Of a stretch of DNA of 64,000 nucleotides, positions 37,244 to 47,610 are shown piece after piece. The stretch's first letter is position 1. Every line of letters starts with the position of its first letter. The notes beneath the pieces are model-generated. The model was not told the origin of the DNA. It saw nothing but the letters and a program-made list of their open reading frames with translations, and did not search any database. The stretch is from Pseudomonas palmensis (GTDB lineage: Bacteria; Pseudomonadota; Gammaproteobacteria; Pseudomonadales; Pseudomonadaceae), in contig NZ_JAFKEC010000018.1 of the NCBI RefSeq assembly GCF_017848315.1, positions 20,270 through 84,269 of the forward strand, in the 5' to 3' direction. The position numbers were made by a program, and so were the translations under genes.

Positions 37244-37255
37244 ATTGTCGACAAT
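37244..37255 (-). promoter_or_regulatory. Prp operator 2, perfect palindrome
   Basis: ATTGTCGACAAT is a perfect 12-bp palindrome, 73 bp centre-to-centre from operator 1, in the intergenic region before the GntR gene. The layout suggests autoregulation of the prp operon. Confidence 0.6.
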
Positions 37256-37380
37256 CGTCTAAGAACGAACTTCGTGTCTGTCGGTGTTGTCTGACTCCAG
37301 CCGCTGGCATCGACACACCAGCGTGGTAGAATGCCGCCGCCTCTGAGGGGGCAAACCCCCACAGCATCGCGTCAGGATTT

Positions 37381-37917
37381 ATGAGACTCACACCCTTTCT
37401 ACTGTTACTCAGCCTCTGTGGGCTGCCTGCCCTGAGCCAGGCGGCAGACAAGACTGTCTATGGCCTCAATGAATATGCCCGCCTTGTCGATATCGACCTC
37501 GAGGTTGCGGCCAAGCTCGACACCGGGGCCAAGACCGCCTCGCTGAGCGCGCGCGATATCAAGCGCTTCAAGCGCAACGGCGAATCGTGGGTGCGCTTCT
37601 ATCTGGCAATTGACGCAGCCCATTCGCATCCGATAGAACGACCACTGGCTCGTGTCAGCAAGATCAAGCGACGCGCCGGTGACTACAACCCGGACGAAGG
37701 CAAGGCCTATACCTCCCGCCCGGTGATCGCGCTGAATATCTGCATGGGTACGGCCCTGCGCAGCATCGAAGTGAACCTGACCGACCGCAGTGCCTTCCAG
37801 TACCCGCTACTGATCGGCTCCGAGGCGCTCAAGCACTTCGACGCGCTGGTCGACCCAAGCCTTAAATACGCTGCCGGCAAACCTGCCTGCGCCACTGACG
37901 CTCATACCGCAGAGTAA
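37381..37917 (+). CDS. Retropepsin-like aspartic protease (RimB/Zn_protease family)
   Basis: A 178-residue protein with a signal peptide ending near residue 21-22 (LSQAAD). The mature part has the DTG triad LDTGAKTASLSA with D47, and a later EVNLTDRSAFQYPLLIGSEAL typical of the family once called ATP-dependent zinc protease. The single DTG implies a homodimer. It is exported, probably periplasmic. First gene of a tight three-gene unit with the 7TM transglutaminase-like protein (5 bp gap) and an ATP-grasp ligase. Confidence 0.88.
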   Translation: MRLTPFLLLLSLCGLPALSQAADKTVYGLNEYARLVDIDLEVAAKLDTGAKTASLSARDIKRFKRNGESWVRFYLAIDAAHSHPIERPLARVSKIKRRAGDYNPDEGKAYTSRPVIALNICMGTALRSIEVNLTDRSAFQYPLLIGSEALKHFDALVDPSLKYAAGKPACATDAHTAE

Positions 37918-37922
37918 TTTCG

Positions 37923-39455
37923 ATGCGCTCTCTTACCCTTCATCTGAAAGTCCTGATCACCCTCCTGGTGTTGCTGGGTGTGTCGATCACGGCGTACCAG
38001 ATCTTCATGCTCGGCATCCCGGTGACCGAAGACGAAACCGACGACCTGTGGAACATCGATGCCAAGGTCGAGTTCGTCGCCAGCCCCAAGGACCCGATCA
38101 AGATCCAGATGTTCGTGCCGCCATTGAGCAACGACTATGTCAGCCTCAATGAGAGCTTCATCTCCAACAACTACGGCGTGAGCGTCAACCGTGTCGATGG
38201 CAACCGCAAGGTGACCTGGTCGGCGCGGCGCGCCAAGGGCAACCAGACCCTCTACTACCGCCTGGTACTGACCAAGCGCTACAGCAGCGAAAAGGTCAAG
38301 ATCAAGGGCCCGACCTTCCGTGACAGCCAGCCGGTCGAAGGGCCGGAGAAGATCGCCGCCGAAGCGTTGATGGCACCTATCCGCCAGCACTCGGCCGACG
38401 TCGAGACCTTCGTCAGCGAGACCATCAAGCGGGTCAACAACCCCAACGACGACAACGTCAAGCTGCTGCTGGCCGGCGATGCCTCTTCGCTGAACAAGGC
38501 CAAGGTCATCGACCTGCTGCTGTCGATCGCCCACGTACCGGTGGAGAAGGTGCACACCATCCGCCTGCTGGCCGACCAGCCGCAGAGCCCGGAACTGTGG
38601 CTGCGCAGCTTCAACGGCAACGACTGGCTGTACTTCAACCCGGACACCGGCGAGCAGGGCCTGCCGGCCGACCGCCTGCTGTGGTGGACCGGCGATGACC
38701 CGCTGATCACCGTCGATGGCGGCAAGAAGGTCAACGTCAGCTTCAGCCTGAACAACAGCGAGATGAACGCCATCCGCCTGGCCAAGCTGACCGACGAGAA
38801 CACCGACGCCGACTTCCTCGAATACTCGCTGTACGGCCTGCCGCTGCAGACCCAGCAGACCTTCATGATCATGGTGATGATCCCGATCGGCGTGCTGGTG
38901 ATCCTGGTGCTGCGCAACCTGATCGGCCTGCAGACCCTGGGTACCTTCACCCCGGTGCTGATCGCCCTGGCCTTCCGTGAGACCCAGCTGGGCTTCGGTA
39001 TCGCCCTGTTCACGGTGATCACCGCGCTGGGCCTGACCCTGCGCTCCTACCTCGAACACCTGAAGCTGCAGATGCTGCCGCGCCTGTCGGTGGTACTCAC
39101 CTTCGTGGTGGTGCTGATCGCGGCCATCAGCCTGTTCAGCCACAAGCTGGGCCTGGAGCGCGGGCTGTCGGTGGCACTGTTCCCGATGGTGATTCTGACC
39201 ATGACCATCGAACGCCTGTCGATCACCTGGGAGGAACGCGGCGGCGGCCACGCCATGAAAGTCGCCATCGGCACCCTGTTCGCCGCCTCGGTCGCGCACC
39301 TGCTGATGAGCGTGCCCGAACTGGTGTACTTCGTGTTCACCTTCCCGGCGGTGCTGCTGATTCTGGTGGGCTTCATGCTGGCGATGGGTCGCTACCGCGG
39401 CTACCGCCTGACGGAGCTGGTGCGCTTCAAGGCCTTCGTGAAGGCTGACGCCTGA
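37923..39455 (+). CDS. Inactive transglutaminase fused to 7TM region
   Basis: A 510-residue membrane protein. One anchor near 10-28 is followed by a periplasmic region (about 30-315) that includes the transglutaminase-like fold (SADVETFVSETIKRVNNPNDDN, then LLADQPQSPELWLRSFNGNDWLYFNPDTGEQG). About seven hydrophobic helices fill residues 318-500. No Cys-His-Asp catalytic triad is visible, in agreement with the family name. It ends in TGATG shared with the ATP-grasp gene. Role unknown. Confidence 0.88.
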   Translation: MRSLTLHLKVLITLLVLLGVSITAYQIFMLGIPVTEDETDDLWNIDAKVEFVASPKDPIKIQMFVPPLSNDYVSLNESFISNNYGVSVNRVDGNRKVTWSARRAKGNQTLYYRLVLTKRYSSEKVKIKGPTFRDSQPVEGPEKIAAEALMAPIRQHSADVETFVSETIKRVNNPNDDNVKLLLAGDASSLNKAKVIDLLLSIAHVPVEKVHTIRLLADQPQSPELWLRSFNGNDWLYFNPDTGEQGLPADRLLWWTGDDPLITVDGGKKVNVSFSLNNSEMNAIRLAKLTDENTDADFLEYSLYGLPLQTQQTFMIMVMIPIGVLVILVLRNLIGLQTLGTFTPVLIALAFRETQLGFGIALFTVITALGLTLRSYLEHLKLQMLPRLSVVLTFVVVLIAAISLFSHKLGLERGLSVALFPMVILTMTIERLSITWEERGGGHAMKVAIGTLFAASVAHLLMSVPELVYFVFTFPAVLLILVGFMLAMGRYRGYRLTELVRFKAFVKADA

Positions 39456-40435
39456 TGTTCGGCCTATGGAAAACCTGGAAGGCCCTGGAAGCCCGGGGCA
39501 TCATGGGTATCAACCGGCGCAACGCGGACTACGTGCTCAAGTACAACAAGCGCAACCTGTACCCGATCGTCGACGACAAGATCATCACCAAGGAGCGGGC
39601 GATCAAGGCCGGCATCCACGTGCCGGAAATGTACGGGGTGATCTCCACCGAAAAGGACATCGACAAGCTCGACGAGATCATCGGCGGGCGCAGCGACTTC
39701 GTCATCAAGCCGGCGCAGGGCGCCGGTGGTGACGGCATCCTGGTGATCGCCGACCGCTTCGAGAACCGCTACCGCACGGTGTCCGGCAAGATCATCACCC
39801 ACGAGGAAATCGAGCACCAGGTATCAAGCATCCTCACCGGGCTGTATTCGCTGGGTGGCCATCGCGACCGCGCGCTGATCGAGTACCGGGTAACCCCGGA
39901 CCAGATCTTCAAGAGCATCAGCTACGAAGGCGTGCCGGACATCCGCATCATCGTGCTCATGGGCTACCCGGTCATGGCCATGCTGCGCCTGCCCACGCGC
40001 CAGTCCGGCGGCAAGGCCAACCTGCACCAGGGCGCCATCGGCGTGGGTGTGGACCTGGCGACCGGCCTGACCCTGCGCGGTACCTGGCTGAACAACATCA
40101 TCAGCAAGCACCCCGACACCACCAATGCGGTGGACGGCGTGCAACTGCCCAACTGGGACGGCTTCATGAAGCTAGCCGCCGGCTGCTATGAACTGTGCGG
40201 CCTGGGCTACATCGGCGTGGACATGGTGCTGGACCAGGACAAGGGCCCGCTGATCCTGGAACTCAACGCCCGCCCCGGCCTGAACATCCAGATCGCCAAC
40301 GATTGCGGCCTGACCCTGCGCACCCACGCCGTCGAGGCGCACCTTGAGGAACTGGCCAGCGATGGCATCAAGGAAAGCGTCGAAGAGCGCGTGCGCTTCG
40401 CCCAGGAACTGTTCGGCCACATCCCGGCGCAGTAA
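39455..40435 (+). CDS. ATP-grasp alpha-L-glutamate ligase-like protein
   Basis: A 326-residue ATP-grasp protein of the RimK-like/sugar-transfer group. ATP-binding segments: DFVIKPAQGAGGDGILVI near 81-98, YRVTPDQIF, and the metal-binding ILELNARPGLNIQIAND near 270-286. No membrane segment. Its start shares a base with the upstream stop. By family it should form an amide bond using ATP, but substrate and product are unknown. The trio is conserved in pseudomonads. Confidence 0.88.
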   Translation: MFGLWKTWKALEARGIMGINRRNADYVLKYNKRNLYPIVDDKIITKERAIKAGIHVPEMYGVISTEKDIDKLDEIIGGRSDFVIKPAQGAGGDGILVIADRFENRYRTVSGKIITHEEIEHQVSSILTGLYSLGGHRDRALIEYRVTPDQIFKSISYEGVPDIRIIVLMGYPVMAMLRLPTRQSGGKANLHQGAIGVGVDLATGLTLRGTWLNNIISKHPDTTNAVDGVQLPNWDGFMKLAAGCYELCGLGYIGVDMVLDQDKGPLILELNARPGLNIQIANDCGLTLRTHAVEAHLEELASDGIKESVEERVRFAQELFGHIPAQ

Positions 40436-40543
40436 TCTGCCACCGCCCTGGCGCAGCAGCGCACAGGGCGGTCGCCGATCCGCTAGGAGCATCGCCTGCA
40501 CAGGGCTACAATGCTCGCCCCGCCTCGACAGCTGTTCACCCGA

Positions 40544-41887
40544 ATGCCGACCTGCACACTTCACCCCCTGCCCTACCAGGCCGACCCGGCCGCCTACTTT
40601 GCCCGTATCCGCCAGGCACCTGGCGCCGTGCTGCTCGACAGCGCGCGGCCTGGCGCCGTGCGTGGGCGCTTCGACCTGCTCAGCGCCTGGCCACTGTGCA
40701 CGCTGACCCCGGGCGCCGAAGAAGACGGCCAGCACTACCTGCAGCGCCTGCGCGAGCAACTGGCCGGGCTTGGGCGCGCGCACTTGCCGGCAGGTGTCGA
40801 GCTGCCGTTCGCCGGCGGCCTGATCGGCTACCTGAGCTACGACTTCGGCCGGCGCCTGGAGCGCCTGCCCGCCATTGCCTGCGACGACCTGGGGCTGGGT
40901 GACGCAAGCCTGGGGCTGTATGCCTGGGCACTGATCAGCGACCATCAGCTGCAGCGCAGCCAGCTGGTGTTTCATCCGGCGCTGCCCGCCACCGAACGCG
41001 AGCGCCTGGTGGCACTGTTCGAGCACGACGCCGCGACGGCAACCGGCGCATTCAGGCTTGCGGCGCCAATGCGCGGCGACCTCGCAGCCGAGGATTACCG
41101 TCAGGCGTTCGAGCGGGTGCAGCAGTACATCCATGCCGGCGACTGCTACCAGATCAACCTTACCCAACGCTTTCGCGCACCCTGCCAGGGCGACCCGTGG
41201 ACGGCCTACCAGGCGCTGCGGGCTGCCTGCCCTACGCCCTTCTCCGGCTATCAGGTACTGGCCGATGGCAGCGCGCTGCTGAGCTTCTCGCCCGAGCGCT
41301 TCATCAGGGTCAGCCAGGGCGAGGTCGAAACCCGCCCGATCAAGGGCACCCGTGCGCGCAGCGCCGACCCCGTGCAGGATGCCGCCAATGCTGCCGAGCT
41401 GCTGGCCAGCACCAAGGACCGCGCCGAGAACCTGATGATCGTGGACCTGCTGCGCAACGACCTGGGGCGCAGCTGCGCTACCGGCTCGGTGCAGGTGCCG
41501 GAGCTGTTCAGCCTGGAGAGCTACCCCAACGTGCACCACATGGTCAGCAGCGTGACCGGACGCCTGGCACCGGGCAAGGATGCGCTGGACCTGATAGCCG
41601 GCAGCTTCCCTGGCGGCTCGATCACCGGGGCGCCGAAGATTCGGGCGATGCAGATCATCGACGAACTGGAGCCGAGCCGACGTGCACTGTATTGCGGCTC
41701 GCTGCTGTATGTGGACGTGCGCGGGGAGATGGACAGCTCGATCGCCATCCGCAGCCTGCTGGTGAAGGACGGCCAGGTGTGCTGCTGGGGAGGCGGTGCG
41801 GTGGTGGCGGACTCGCAATGGGAGGCGGAGTACGAGGAGTCGATCACCAAGGTCAGGGTGTTGCTCCAGACCCTGCAGGGCCTCTAG
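40544..41887 (+). CDS. pabB: Aminodeoxychorismate synthase component I
   Basis: A chorismate-binding enzyme of 447 residues that makes 4-amino-4-deoxychorismate for folate with PabA. The RPIKGTRAR motif carries the Lys that distinguishes PabB from TrpE (PIAGT), and FPGGSITGAPKIRAMQIIDELEP is the signature near the C-terminus. The start is uncertain: MPTCTLHPLPY at 40544 is where relatives appear to begin, but an in-frame ATG at 40511 has AGGG six bases upstream. Monocistronic, followed by a REP pair. Confidence 0.92.
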   Translation: MPTCTLHPLPYQADPAAYFARIRQAPGAVLLDSARPGAVRGRFDLLSAWPLCTLTPGAEEDGQHYLQRLREQLAGLGRAHLPAGVELPFAGGLIGYLSYDFGRRLERLPAIACDDLGLGDASLGLYAWALISDHQLQRSQLVFHPALPATERERLVALFEHDAATATGAFRLAAPMRGDLAAEDYRQAFERVQQYIHAGDCYQINLTQRFRAPCQGDPWTAYQALRAACPTPFSGYQVLADGSALLSFSPERFIRVSQGEVETRPIKGTRARSADPVQDAANAAELLASTKDRAENLMIVDLLRNDLGRSCATGSVQVPELFSLESYPNVHHMVSSVTGRLAPGKDALDLIAGSFPGGSITGAPKIRAMQIIDELEPSRRALYCGSLLYVDVRGEMDSSIAIRSLLVKDGQVCCWGGGAVVADSQWEAEYEESITKVRVLLQTLQGL

Positions 41888-41891
41888 AACG

Positions 41892-41946
41892 CTTCGCCGG
41901 CAAGGCCGGCTCCTACAGCGTGCAGGAGCCGGCCTTGCCGGCGAAG
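41892..41946. repeat. REP pair, family B
   Basis: Tight pair with 26-bp arms (41892-41917, 41921-41946) and a 3-base loop, of the CTTCGCCGGCAAGGCCGGCTC family. It lies between the convergent pabB and thrH genes and should act as a terminator for both. Confidence 0.93.
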
Positions 41947-41952
41947 GCGGTA

Positions 41953-42570
41953 TTACAGGCTCAACGACCTGTTCGAGGCCTTGATGAACTCTTTCTTCAG
42001 CGCCTCGAAATCATGCACCGCCGGGAACTGCGGGAACTCGCGAATCACGTTTTCCGGCGCATGGAACAGGATGCCTGCATCCGCCTCGCCCAGCATGGTG
42101 GTGTCGTTGTACGAGTCACCCGCCGCGATCACCCGGTAGTACAGGCTCTTGAATGCCAGCACCGACTGGCGCTTGGGGTCTTTCTGGCGCAGTTGGTAGC
42201 CGGTCACACGATCGCTCTGGTCGGTGATCAGGCGGTGGCACAGCAAGGTCGGGAAACCCAGCTGGCGCATCAGCGGCTGCGAGAATTCGTAGAAGGTGTC
42301 GGACAGGATCACCACCTGGAAACGCTCGCGCAACCAGTCCACGAACTCGATGGCGCCGTCCAGCGGCTTGAGCGTGGCAATCACTGCCTGGATGTCGGAG
42401 AGCTTGAGGCCATGCTCATCCAGGATGCGCAGGCGCTGCTTCATCAGCACGTCGTAATCGGGAATGTCGCGGGTGGTGGCCCGCAACGATTCGATTCCGG
42501 TTTTTTCCGCAAAGGCGATCCAGATCTCCGGGACCAGTACACCTTCCAGGTCGAGACAGGCAATTTCCAC
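41953..42570 (-). CDS. thrH: Phosphoserine phosphatase / homoserine phosphotransferase
   Basis: A 205-residue HAD-family enzyme. Motif I is CLDLEGVLVPE near 5-15, with D7 as nucleophile and Glu in place of the usual second Asp, as in ThrH. Motif II ILSDTFYEF near 88-96; motif III/IV K and GDSYNDTTML near 150-159. ThrH moves phosphate from phosphoserine to homoserine. Cytoplasmic, divergent from cysH. Confidence 0.93.
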   Translation of the reverse strand: MEIACLDLEGVLVPEIWIAFAEKTGIESLRATTRDIPDYDVLMKQRLRILDEHGLKLSDIQAVIATLKPLDGAIEFVDWLRERFQVVILSDTFYEFSQPLMRQLGFPTLLCHRLITDQSDRVTGYQLRQKDPKRQSVLAFKSLYYRVIAAGDSYNDTTMLGEADAGILFHAPENVIREFPQFPAVHDFEALKKEFIKASNRSLSL

Positions 42571-42698
42571 AGCTCACTCCTCGAACAACGCTAAAAATGG
42601 AAGGCGCACTCTACAGGCGCGCCGTCTAACCCGGCAATTTTTGTTAACATTCGCCCATTACGAGCGCCAAGCGCCATTCAATGACCGGAAGCCGCCTG

Positions 42699-43433
42699 AT
42701 GAGCCAACCCTTCGACGTCGCCGCCCTCGCCGCGACCTATGCCAACAAGTCCCCGCAGGACATCCTCAAGCTCGCCTTCGAACACTTCGGCGACGACCTG
42801 TGGATCTCCTTCAGTGGCGCAGAAGACGTGGTGCTGGTGGACATGGCCTGGAAGCTGAACAAGAACGTCAAGGTGTTCAGCCTCGACACCGGCCGCCTGC
42901 ATCCGGAAACCTACCGGTTCATCGACCAGGTGCGCGAGCAGTACAAGCTGCCGATCGAGATACTTTCCCCCGATCGCAGTGCACTCGACCCCTTCGTGAA
43001 GGAAAAGGGCCTGTTCAGCTTCTACAAGGACGGCCACGGCGAATGCTGCGGCATCCGCAAGATCGAGCCGCTGCGCCGCAAGCTGAGCACCGTCAGCGCC
43101 TGGGCCACCGGCCAGCGCCGCGACCAGAGCCCGGGCACCCGCAGCCAGGTGGCCGCGCTGGAAATCGACAGCGCCTTCTCCACCCCCGAGCGCACCCTGT
43201 ACAAGTTCAACCCGTTGGCGCAGATGAGCAGCGAAGAGGTGTGGGGCTATATCCGCATGCTCGAGCTGCCCTACAACAGCCTGCATGAACGCGGCTTCAT
43301 CAGCATCGGCTGCGAACCCTGCACGCGCCCGGTACTGCCCAACCAGCACGAGCGCGAAGGCCGCTGGTGGTGGGAGGAGTCGACTCAGAAGGAATGCGGG
43401 CTGCACGCCGGCAACCTGATTACCAAGGGCTGA
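42699..43433 (+). CDS. cysH: Adenylylsulfate (APS/PAPS) reductase
   Basis: A 244-residue enzyme of assimilatory sulfate reduction. It has the Fe-S type cysteines GECCGIRK near 118-124 and GCEPCTRP near 205-212, and the catalytic CGLH at the C-terminus. The cluster indicates the APS-using form. The [14 protein letters not shown] segment is the PP-loop. I use the ATG at 42699 ([10 protein letters not shown]), preceded by GGAAG. Encoded close to its activator cysB. Confidence 0.95.
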   Translation: MSQPFDVAALAATYANKSPQDILKLAFEHFGDDLWISFSGAEDVVLVDMAWKLNKNVKVFSLDTGRLHPETYRFIDQVREQYKLPIEILSPDRSALDPFVKEKGLFSFYKDGHGECCGIRKIEPLRRKLSTVSAWATGQRRDQSPGTRSQVAALEIDSAFSTPERTLYKFNPLAQMSSEEVWGYIRMLELPYNSLHERGFISIGCEPCTRPVLPNQHEREGRWWWEESTQKECGLHAGNLITKG

Positions 43434-43546
43434 ACATGCACACCCTGAGCGCAGCACCTGGCCCCACCTGCCAGACATTGCGTCAGCAGTAAGGGCATCG
43501 TGGCCAGTGGCTGGGCTACCTGCTCGCGGGGCTATCTGCAGGAGCG

Positions 43547-43578
43547 CCTTCAGGCCACCGTGCTGGCGGCCTGAAGGC
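43547..43578. terminator. Hairpin between cysH and cysB
   Basis: GCCTTCAGGCC (43547-43557) and GGCCTGAAGGC (43568-43578) form an 11-bp stem. There is no T-run, so it may be a weak bidirectional terminator in the convergent gap. Confidence 0.55.
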
Positions 43579-43589
43579 ACTGCAAGGGC

Positions 43590-44573
<984 letters not shown>

Positions 44574-44688
44574 TCAAATCAACTGGGCGTCACCGGCAGC
44601 AGCGACGAGTTATAACTATATTAGTGGTTTGAAGAATAAATCTAGAACTATTTCTTCAGCTTTCTTACAACGTCCTACACCGCCTCCC

Positions 44689-45186
44689 CTATGACTTGCG
44701 CCGCCCCAGGTACTGCGCCAGGGGCACCATGTACACAGGCACCGGCGACAGCTGAAGGACGCGTACCGCCGTGCGCCCCAAGGGGATCTCGCTACCGGCG
44801 CCCTGGCTGTGGCTGCCGACGATCAGCAGGTCGACGCTCAGGCGCTGGGCCTGCTCCAGGATCACGTCGGCCGGGTCGCCCTGGCGTACCCGCACCGCGC
44901 GGATCAGCGCCAGGTCTTCCTTCTCGCCCAGTTCATCCTGAAAGTTCTCCAGCACCCGCTGTTCGATGTTCGCCATCACGGTATTGAGCGCCCGACCGCG
45001 CATATGGGACAGGGTATGTTCATCAAGGTAGCTTTCCAGCAGCGATTCGGCGAACTGGCCCATCGGTTCCACGGCATGGACCACGTACAGTTCGGCGCTG
45101 AAGCTGCGTGCCAGCGCCAGCGCGTGTTGCATGACATAAGGGGAGTAACAACCGAGGTCGGTGGCACACAGCATCGAACGGATCAT
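44689..45186 (-). CDS. Universal stress protein, single domain
   Basis: A 165-residue UspA-type protein. MIRSMLCATDLGCYS begins the fold and GSHSQGAGSEIPLGRTAVRVLQ near 125-146 is the nucleotide-binding loop (G-2x-G-9x-G-S/T type, slightly changed). A strong TAGGAGG precedes the ATG at 45186. Its start is 92 bp from the end of the 5'-nucleotidase gene on the same strand. Confidence 0.88.
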   Translation of the reverse strand: MIRSMLCATDLGCYSPYVMQHALALARSFSAELYVVHAVEPMGQFAESLLESYLDEHTLSHMRGRALNTVMANIEQRVLENFQDELGEKEDLALIRAVRVRQGDPADVILEQAQRLSVDLLIVGSHSQGAGSEIPLGRTAVRVLQLSPVPVYMVPLAQYLGRRKS

Positions 45187-45277
45187 TTGACCTCCTAGCT
45201 GCCGATACGGCAGGGCAAGGTTCAGCTTAGCAGCGCCAAAACGACGCGCAGAGCCGTCCGGCGCCCTGCCAGGCGGC

Positions 45278-46186
45278 CTAGCCGGGGGTACGTTCGTTGC
45301 TGATGCCGTGGGGCACATGGCCGGTGGCGACCACTGCACTGGCGCGTTCGCAGTGCCCTGCCTGGTCGTCGAAGAACACATCGGCCGCGAACGCCTCGAG
45401 AAACGCCGACTTGTCCAGGCCGCCGAGAAACAGCGACTCGTCCAGGCGAATGTCCCATTCGCGCAAGGTGCGGATGACCCGCTCGTGGGCCGGCGCCGAG
45501 CGCGCCGTCACCAGTGCGGTGCGAATCGGACAGGCGCCACTGGGGAACTCTTTCTGCAGCACGTTGAGCGCCGCCAGGAAGGCCTTGAACGGCCCGCCGC
45601 GCAGCGGCTCGCGGGCCGACTCGCGCTCGCTGGCCTGGAACGCCTCCAGGCCGCCGAGCTGATAGACGCGCTCGGACTCGTCGGAAAACACCACTGCATC
45701 GCCATCGAAGGCGATACGCAGCTCCGCGCTGGCCGCACGCCGTGCCCCGCCGGAAAGGATGGTGGCAGCGGCAAAGCCGGCGTCCAGTGCGCGGCGCACA
45801 TCTTCTGCATCGGTGGACAGAAACAGGTGACAACCAAAGGCGGCCAGGTACGGATACGGACTGCGCCCGCCAACGAAGGCTGCCCGCGAGATACCCAGGC
45901 CATAATGCTCGATGGAATTGAACACCCGCAGCCCGGTGTCGGCGCTGTTGCGTGACACCAGCACCACCTCGACCCGGGCCTGGCCGAGGCTGGCATTGAG
46001 GCCCAGCAGCTTTTCCACCAACGGGAACGCATCACCCGGTTGCAGGTATTCGTCTTCGTGCTCGATCTGGTACTGGCGGTAGGCTTCGACACCCTCGGCC
46101 AGGAACAGTCGATGGCTCTCGCTGAGGTCGAACAGTGCCCGTGATGAAATGGCTACCACCAGTTTGTCGCCAAGGCCTTTGCTCAT
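45278..46186 (-). CDS. Cytosolic 5'-nucleotidase (NT5C1-like)
   Basis: A 302-residue HAD-like protein resembling the bacterial relatives of cytosolic 5'-nucleotidase I. Recognisable segments are VAISSRALFDLSESH near 9-23, EVVLVSRNSADTGLRVFNSIEHYGL near 71-95, LSTDAEDV near 123, ALVTARSAPAHERVIRTL near 225 and FFDDQAGH near 270. ATG at 46186. It would remove phosphate from nucleoside monophosphates in the cytoplasm. The family call rests on remembered similarity. Confidence 0.82.
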   Translation of the reverse strand: MSKGLGDKLVVAISSRALFDLSESHRLFLAEGVEAYRQYQIEHEDEYLQPGDAFPLVEKLLGLNASLGQARVEVVLVSRNSADTGLRVFNSIEHYGLGISRAAFVGGRSPYPYLAAFGCHLFLSTDAEDVRRALDAGFAAATILSGGARRAASAELRIAFDGDAVVFSDESERVYQLGGLEAFQASERESAREPLRGGPFKAFLAALNVLQKEFPSGACPIRTALVTARSAPAHERVIRTLREWDIRLDESLFLGGLDKSAFLEAFAADVFFDDQAGHCERASAVVATGHVPHGISNERTPG

Positions 46187-46469
46187 CGCCGCTCTGCTCC
46201 GCACTGCCCTGCATCGGGCGCCATAAGGTCAAACAATCGACACACTATCAGCCCGGGCGCTGCCGCCCGCAACCTGCGAGCGTGTCGGGTGACGGCACTT
46301 TTGATCAGAAAAGCCCATACCAATGGGCCAAAGCGGCAGGAAAGCGGGCCCTGCCCATTGTCGAATCACGGTGTAACGCGCTAAGGTTCGGCACCCCGCC
46401 GCGTTCAATCATGCTGCTCCGCCGCGCGGGTAGCTGGCGGCCGGCACCCGTGACCTGACGAGTAACACG

Positions 46470-47546
46470 ATGGCTGATTTACCGATCGACGACCTTAACG
46501 TTGCCTCCAACGAGACCTTGATCACCCCCGATCAGCTCAAGAAGGACATTCCACTCAGCGCCACCGCCCTGCAGACCGTGACCGCGGGCCGCGAAGTGGT
46601 ACGCAATATCCTCGACGGCAAGGACCACCGCCTGTTCGTGGTGATCGGCCCCTGCTCGATCCATGACCTCAAGGCCGCACACGAATACGCCGAGCGCCTG
46701 AAGGTGCTGGCCGCCGAAGTCGCCGACACCCTGTACCTGGTGATGCGTGTGTATTTCGAGAAGCCGCGCACCACGGTGGGCTGGAAGGGCCTGATCAACG
46801 ACCCGTACCTGGATGACTCGTTCAAGATCCAGGACGGCCTGCACATCGGTCGCCAGCTGCTGCTGGACCTGGCGGAAATGGGCCTGCCCACCGCCACCGA
46901 AGCCCTCGACCCGATCTCCCCGCAGTACCTGCAGGACCTGATCAGCTGGTCGGCGATCGGCGCGCGCACCACCGAATCCCAGACCCACCGCGAGATGGCC
47001 TCGGGCCTGTCTTCGGCCGTCGGCTTCAAGAACGGTACGGACGGCGGCCTGACCGTGGCGATCAACGCACTGCAATCGGTTTCCAGCCCGCACCGTTTCC
47101 TGGGCATCAACCAGGAAGGTGGCGTATCCATCGTCACCACCAAGGGCAACGCCTACGGTCACGTGGTGCTGCGCGGCGGCAACGGCAAGCCCAACTATGA
47201 TTCGGTCAGCGTCGCCCTGTGCGAGCAGGCCCTGGCCAAGGCCAGGATCAAGCCGAACATCATGGTCGACTGCAGCCACGCCAATTCCAACAAGGACCCG
47301 GCCCTGCAACCGCTGGTGATGGACAACGTGGCCAACCAGATCCTCGAAGGCAACGAGTCGATCATCGGCCTGATGGTCGAAAGCCACCTCAACTGGGGCT
47401 GCCAGGCCATCCCCAAGGACCTTGCCGAACTGCAGTACGGCGTGTCGATCACCGATGCCTGCATCGACTGGGAAGCCACCGAGAAGTCCGTGCGCAGCAT
47501 GCGCGCCAAGCTCAAGGACGTGTTGCCCAAGCGCAACCGCGGCTGA
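46470..47546 (+). CDS. aroF: 3-deoxy-7-phosphoheptulonate synthase, class I
   Basis: A 358-residue DAHP synthase, first step of the shikimate pathway. Motifs: VVIGPCSIHDLKAAHEYA near 57-74 (metal Cys), FEKPRTTVGWKG near 92-103, TGARTTESQ-like IGARTTESQTHRE, and MVDCSHANSNKDP near 268-280 (metal His). Cytoplasmic. Which aromatic amino acid inhibits it cannot be read here, so aroF versus aroG naming is a convention. A strong terminator follows. Confidence 0.93.
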   Translation: MADLPIDDLNVASNETLITPDQLKKDIPLSATALQTVTAGREVVRNILDGKDHRLFVVIGPCSIHDLKAAHEYAERLKVLAAEVADTLYLVMRVYFEKPRTTVGWKGLINDPYLDDSFKIQDGLHIGRQLLLDLAEMGLPTATEALDPISPQYLQDLISWSAIGARTTESQTHREMASGLSSAVGFKNGTDGGLTVAINALQSVSSPHRFLGINQEGGVSIVTTKGNAYGHVVLRGGNGKPNYDSVSVALCEQALAKARIKPNIMVDCSHANSNKDPALQPLVMDNVANQILEGNESIIGLMVESHLNWGCQAIPKDLAELQYGVSITDACIDWEATEKSVRSMRAKLKDVLPKRNRG

Positions 47547-47557
47547 AAGCCATCAAC

Positions 47558-47590
47558 GAAAACGCCGGGCAATGCCCGGCGTTTTCGTTT
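47558..47590 (+). terminator. aroF intrinsic terminator
   Basis: GAAAACGCCGGGC-AAT-GCCCGGCGTTTTC, a 13-bp perfect stem 11 bp past the stop, with T-rich flanks on both strands. It probably also serves the convergent acetyltransferase gene. Confidence 0.95.
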
Positions 47591-47610
47591 TCAACAGGGT
47601 GTCAGCAGGC

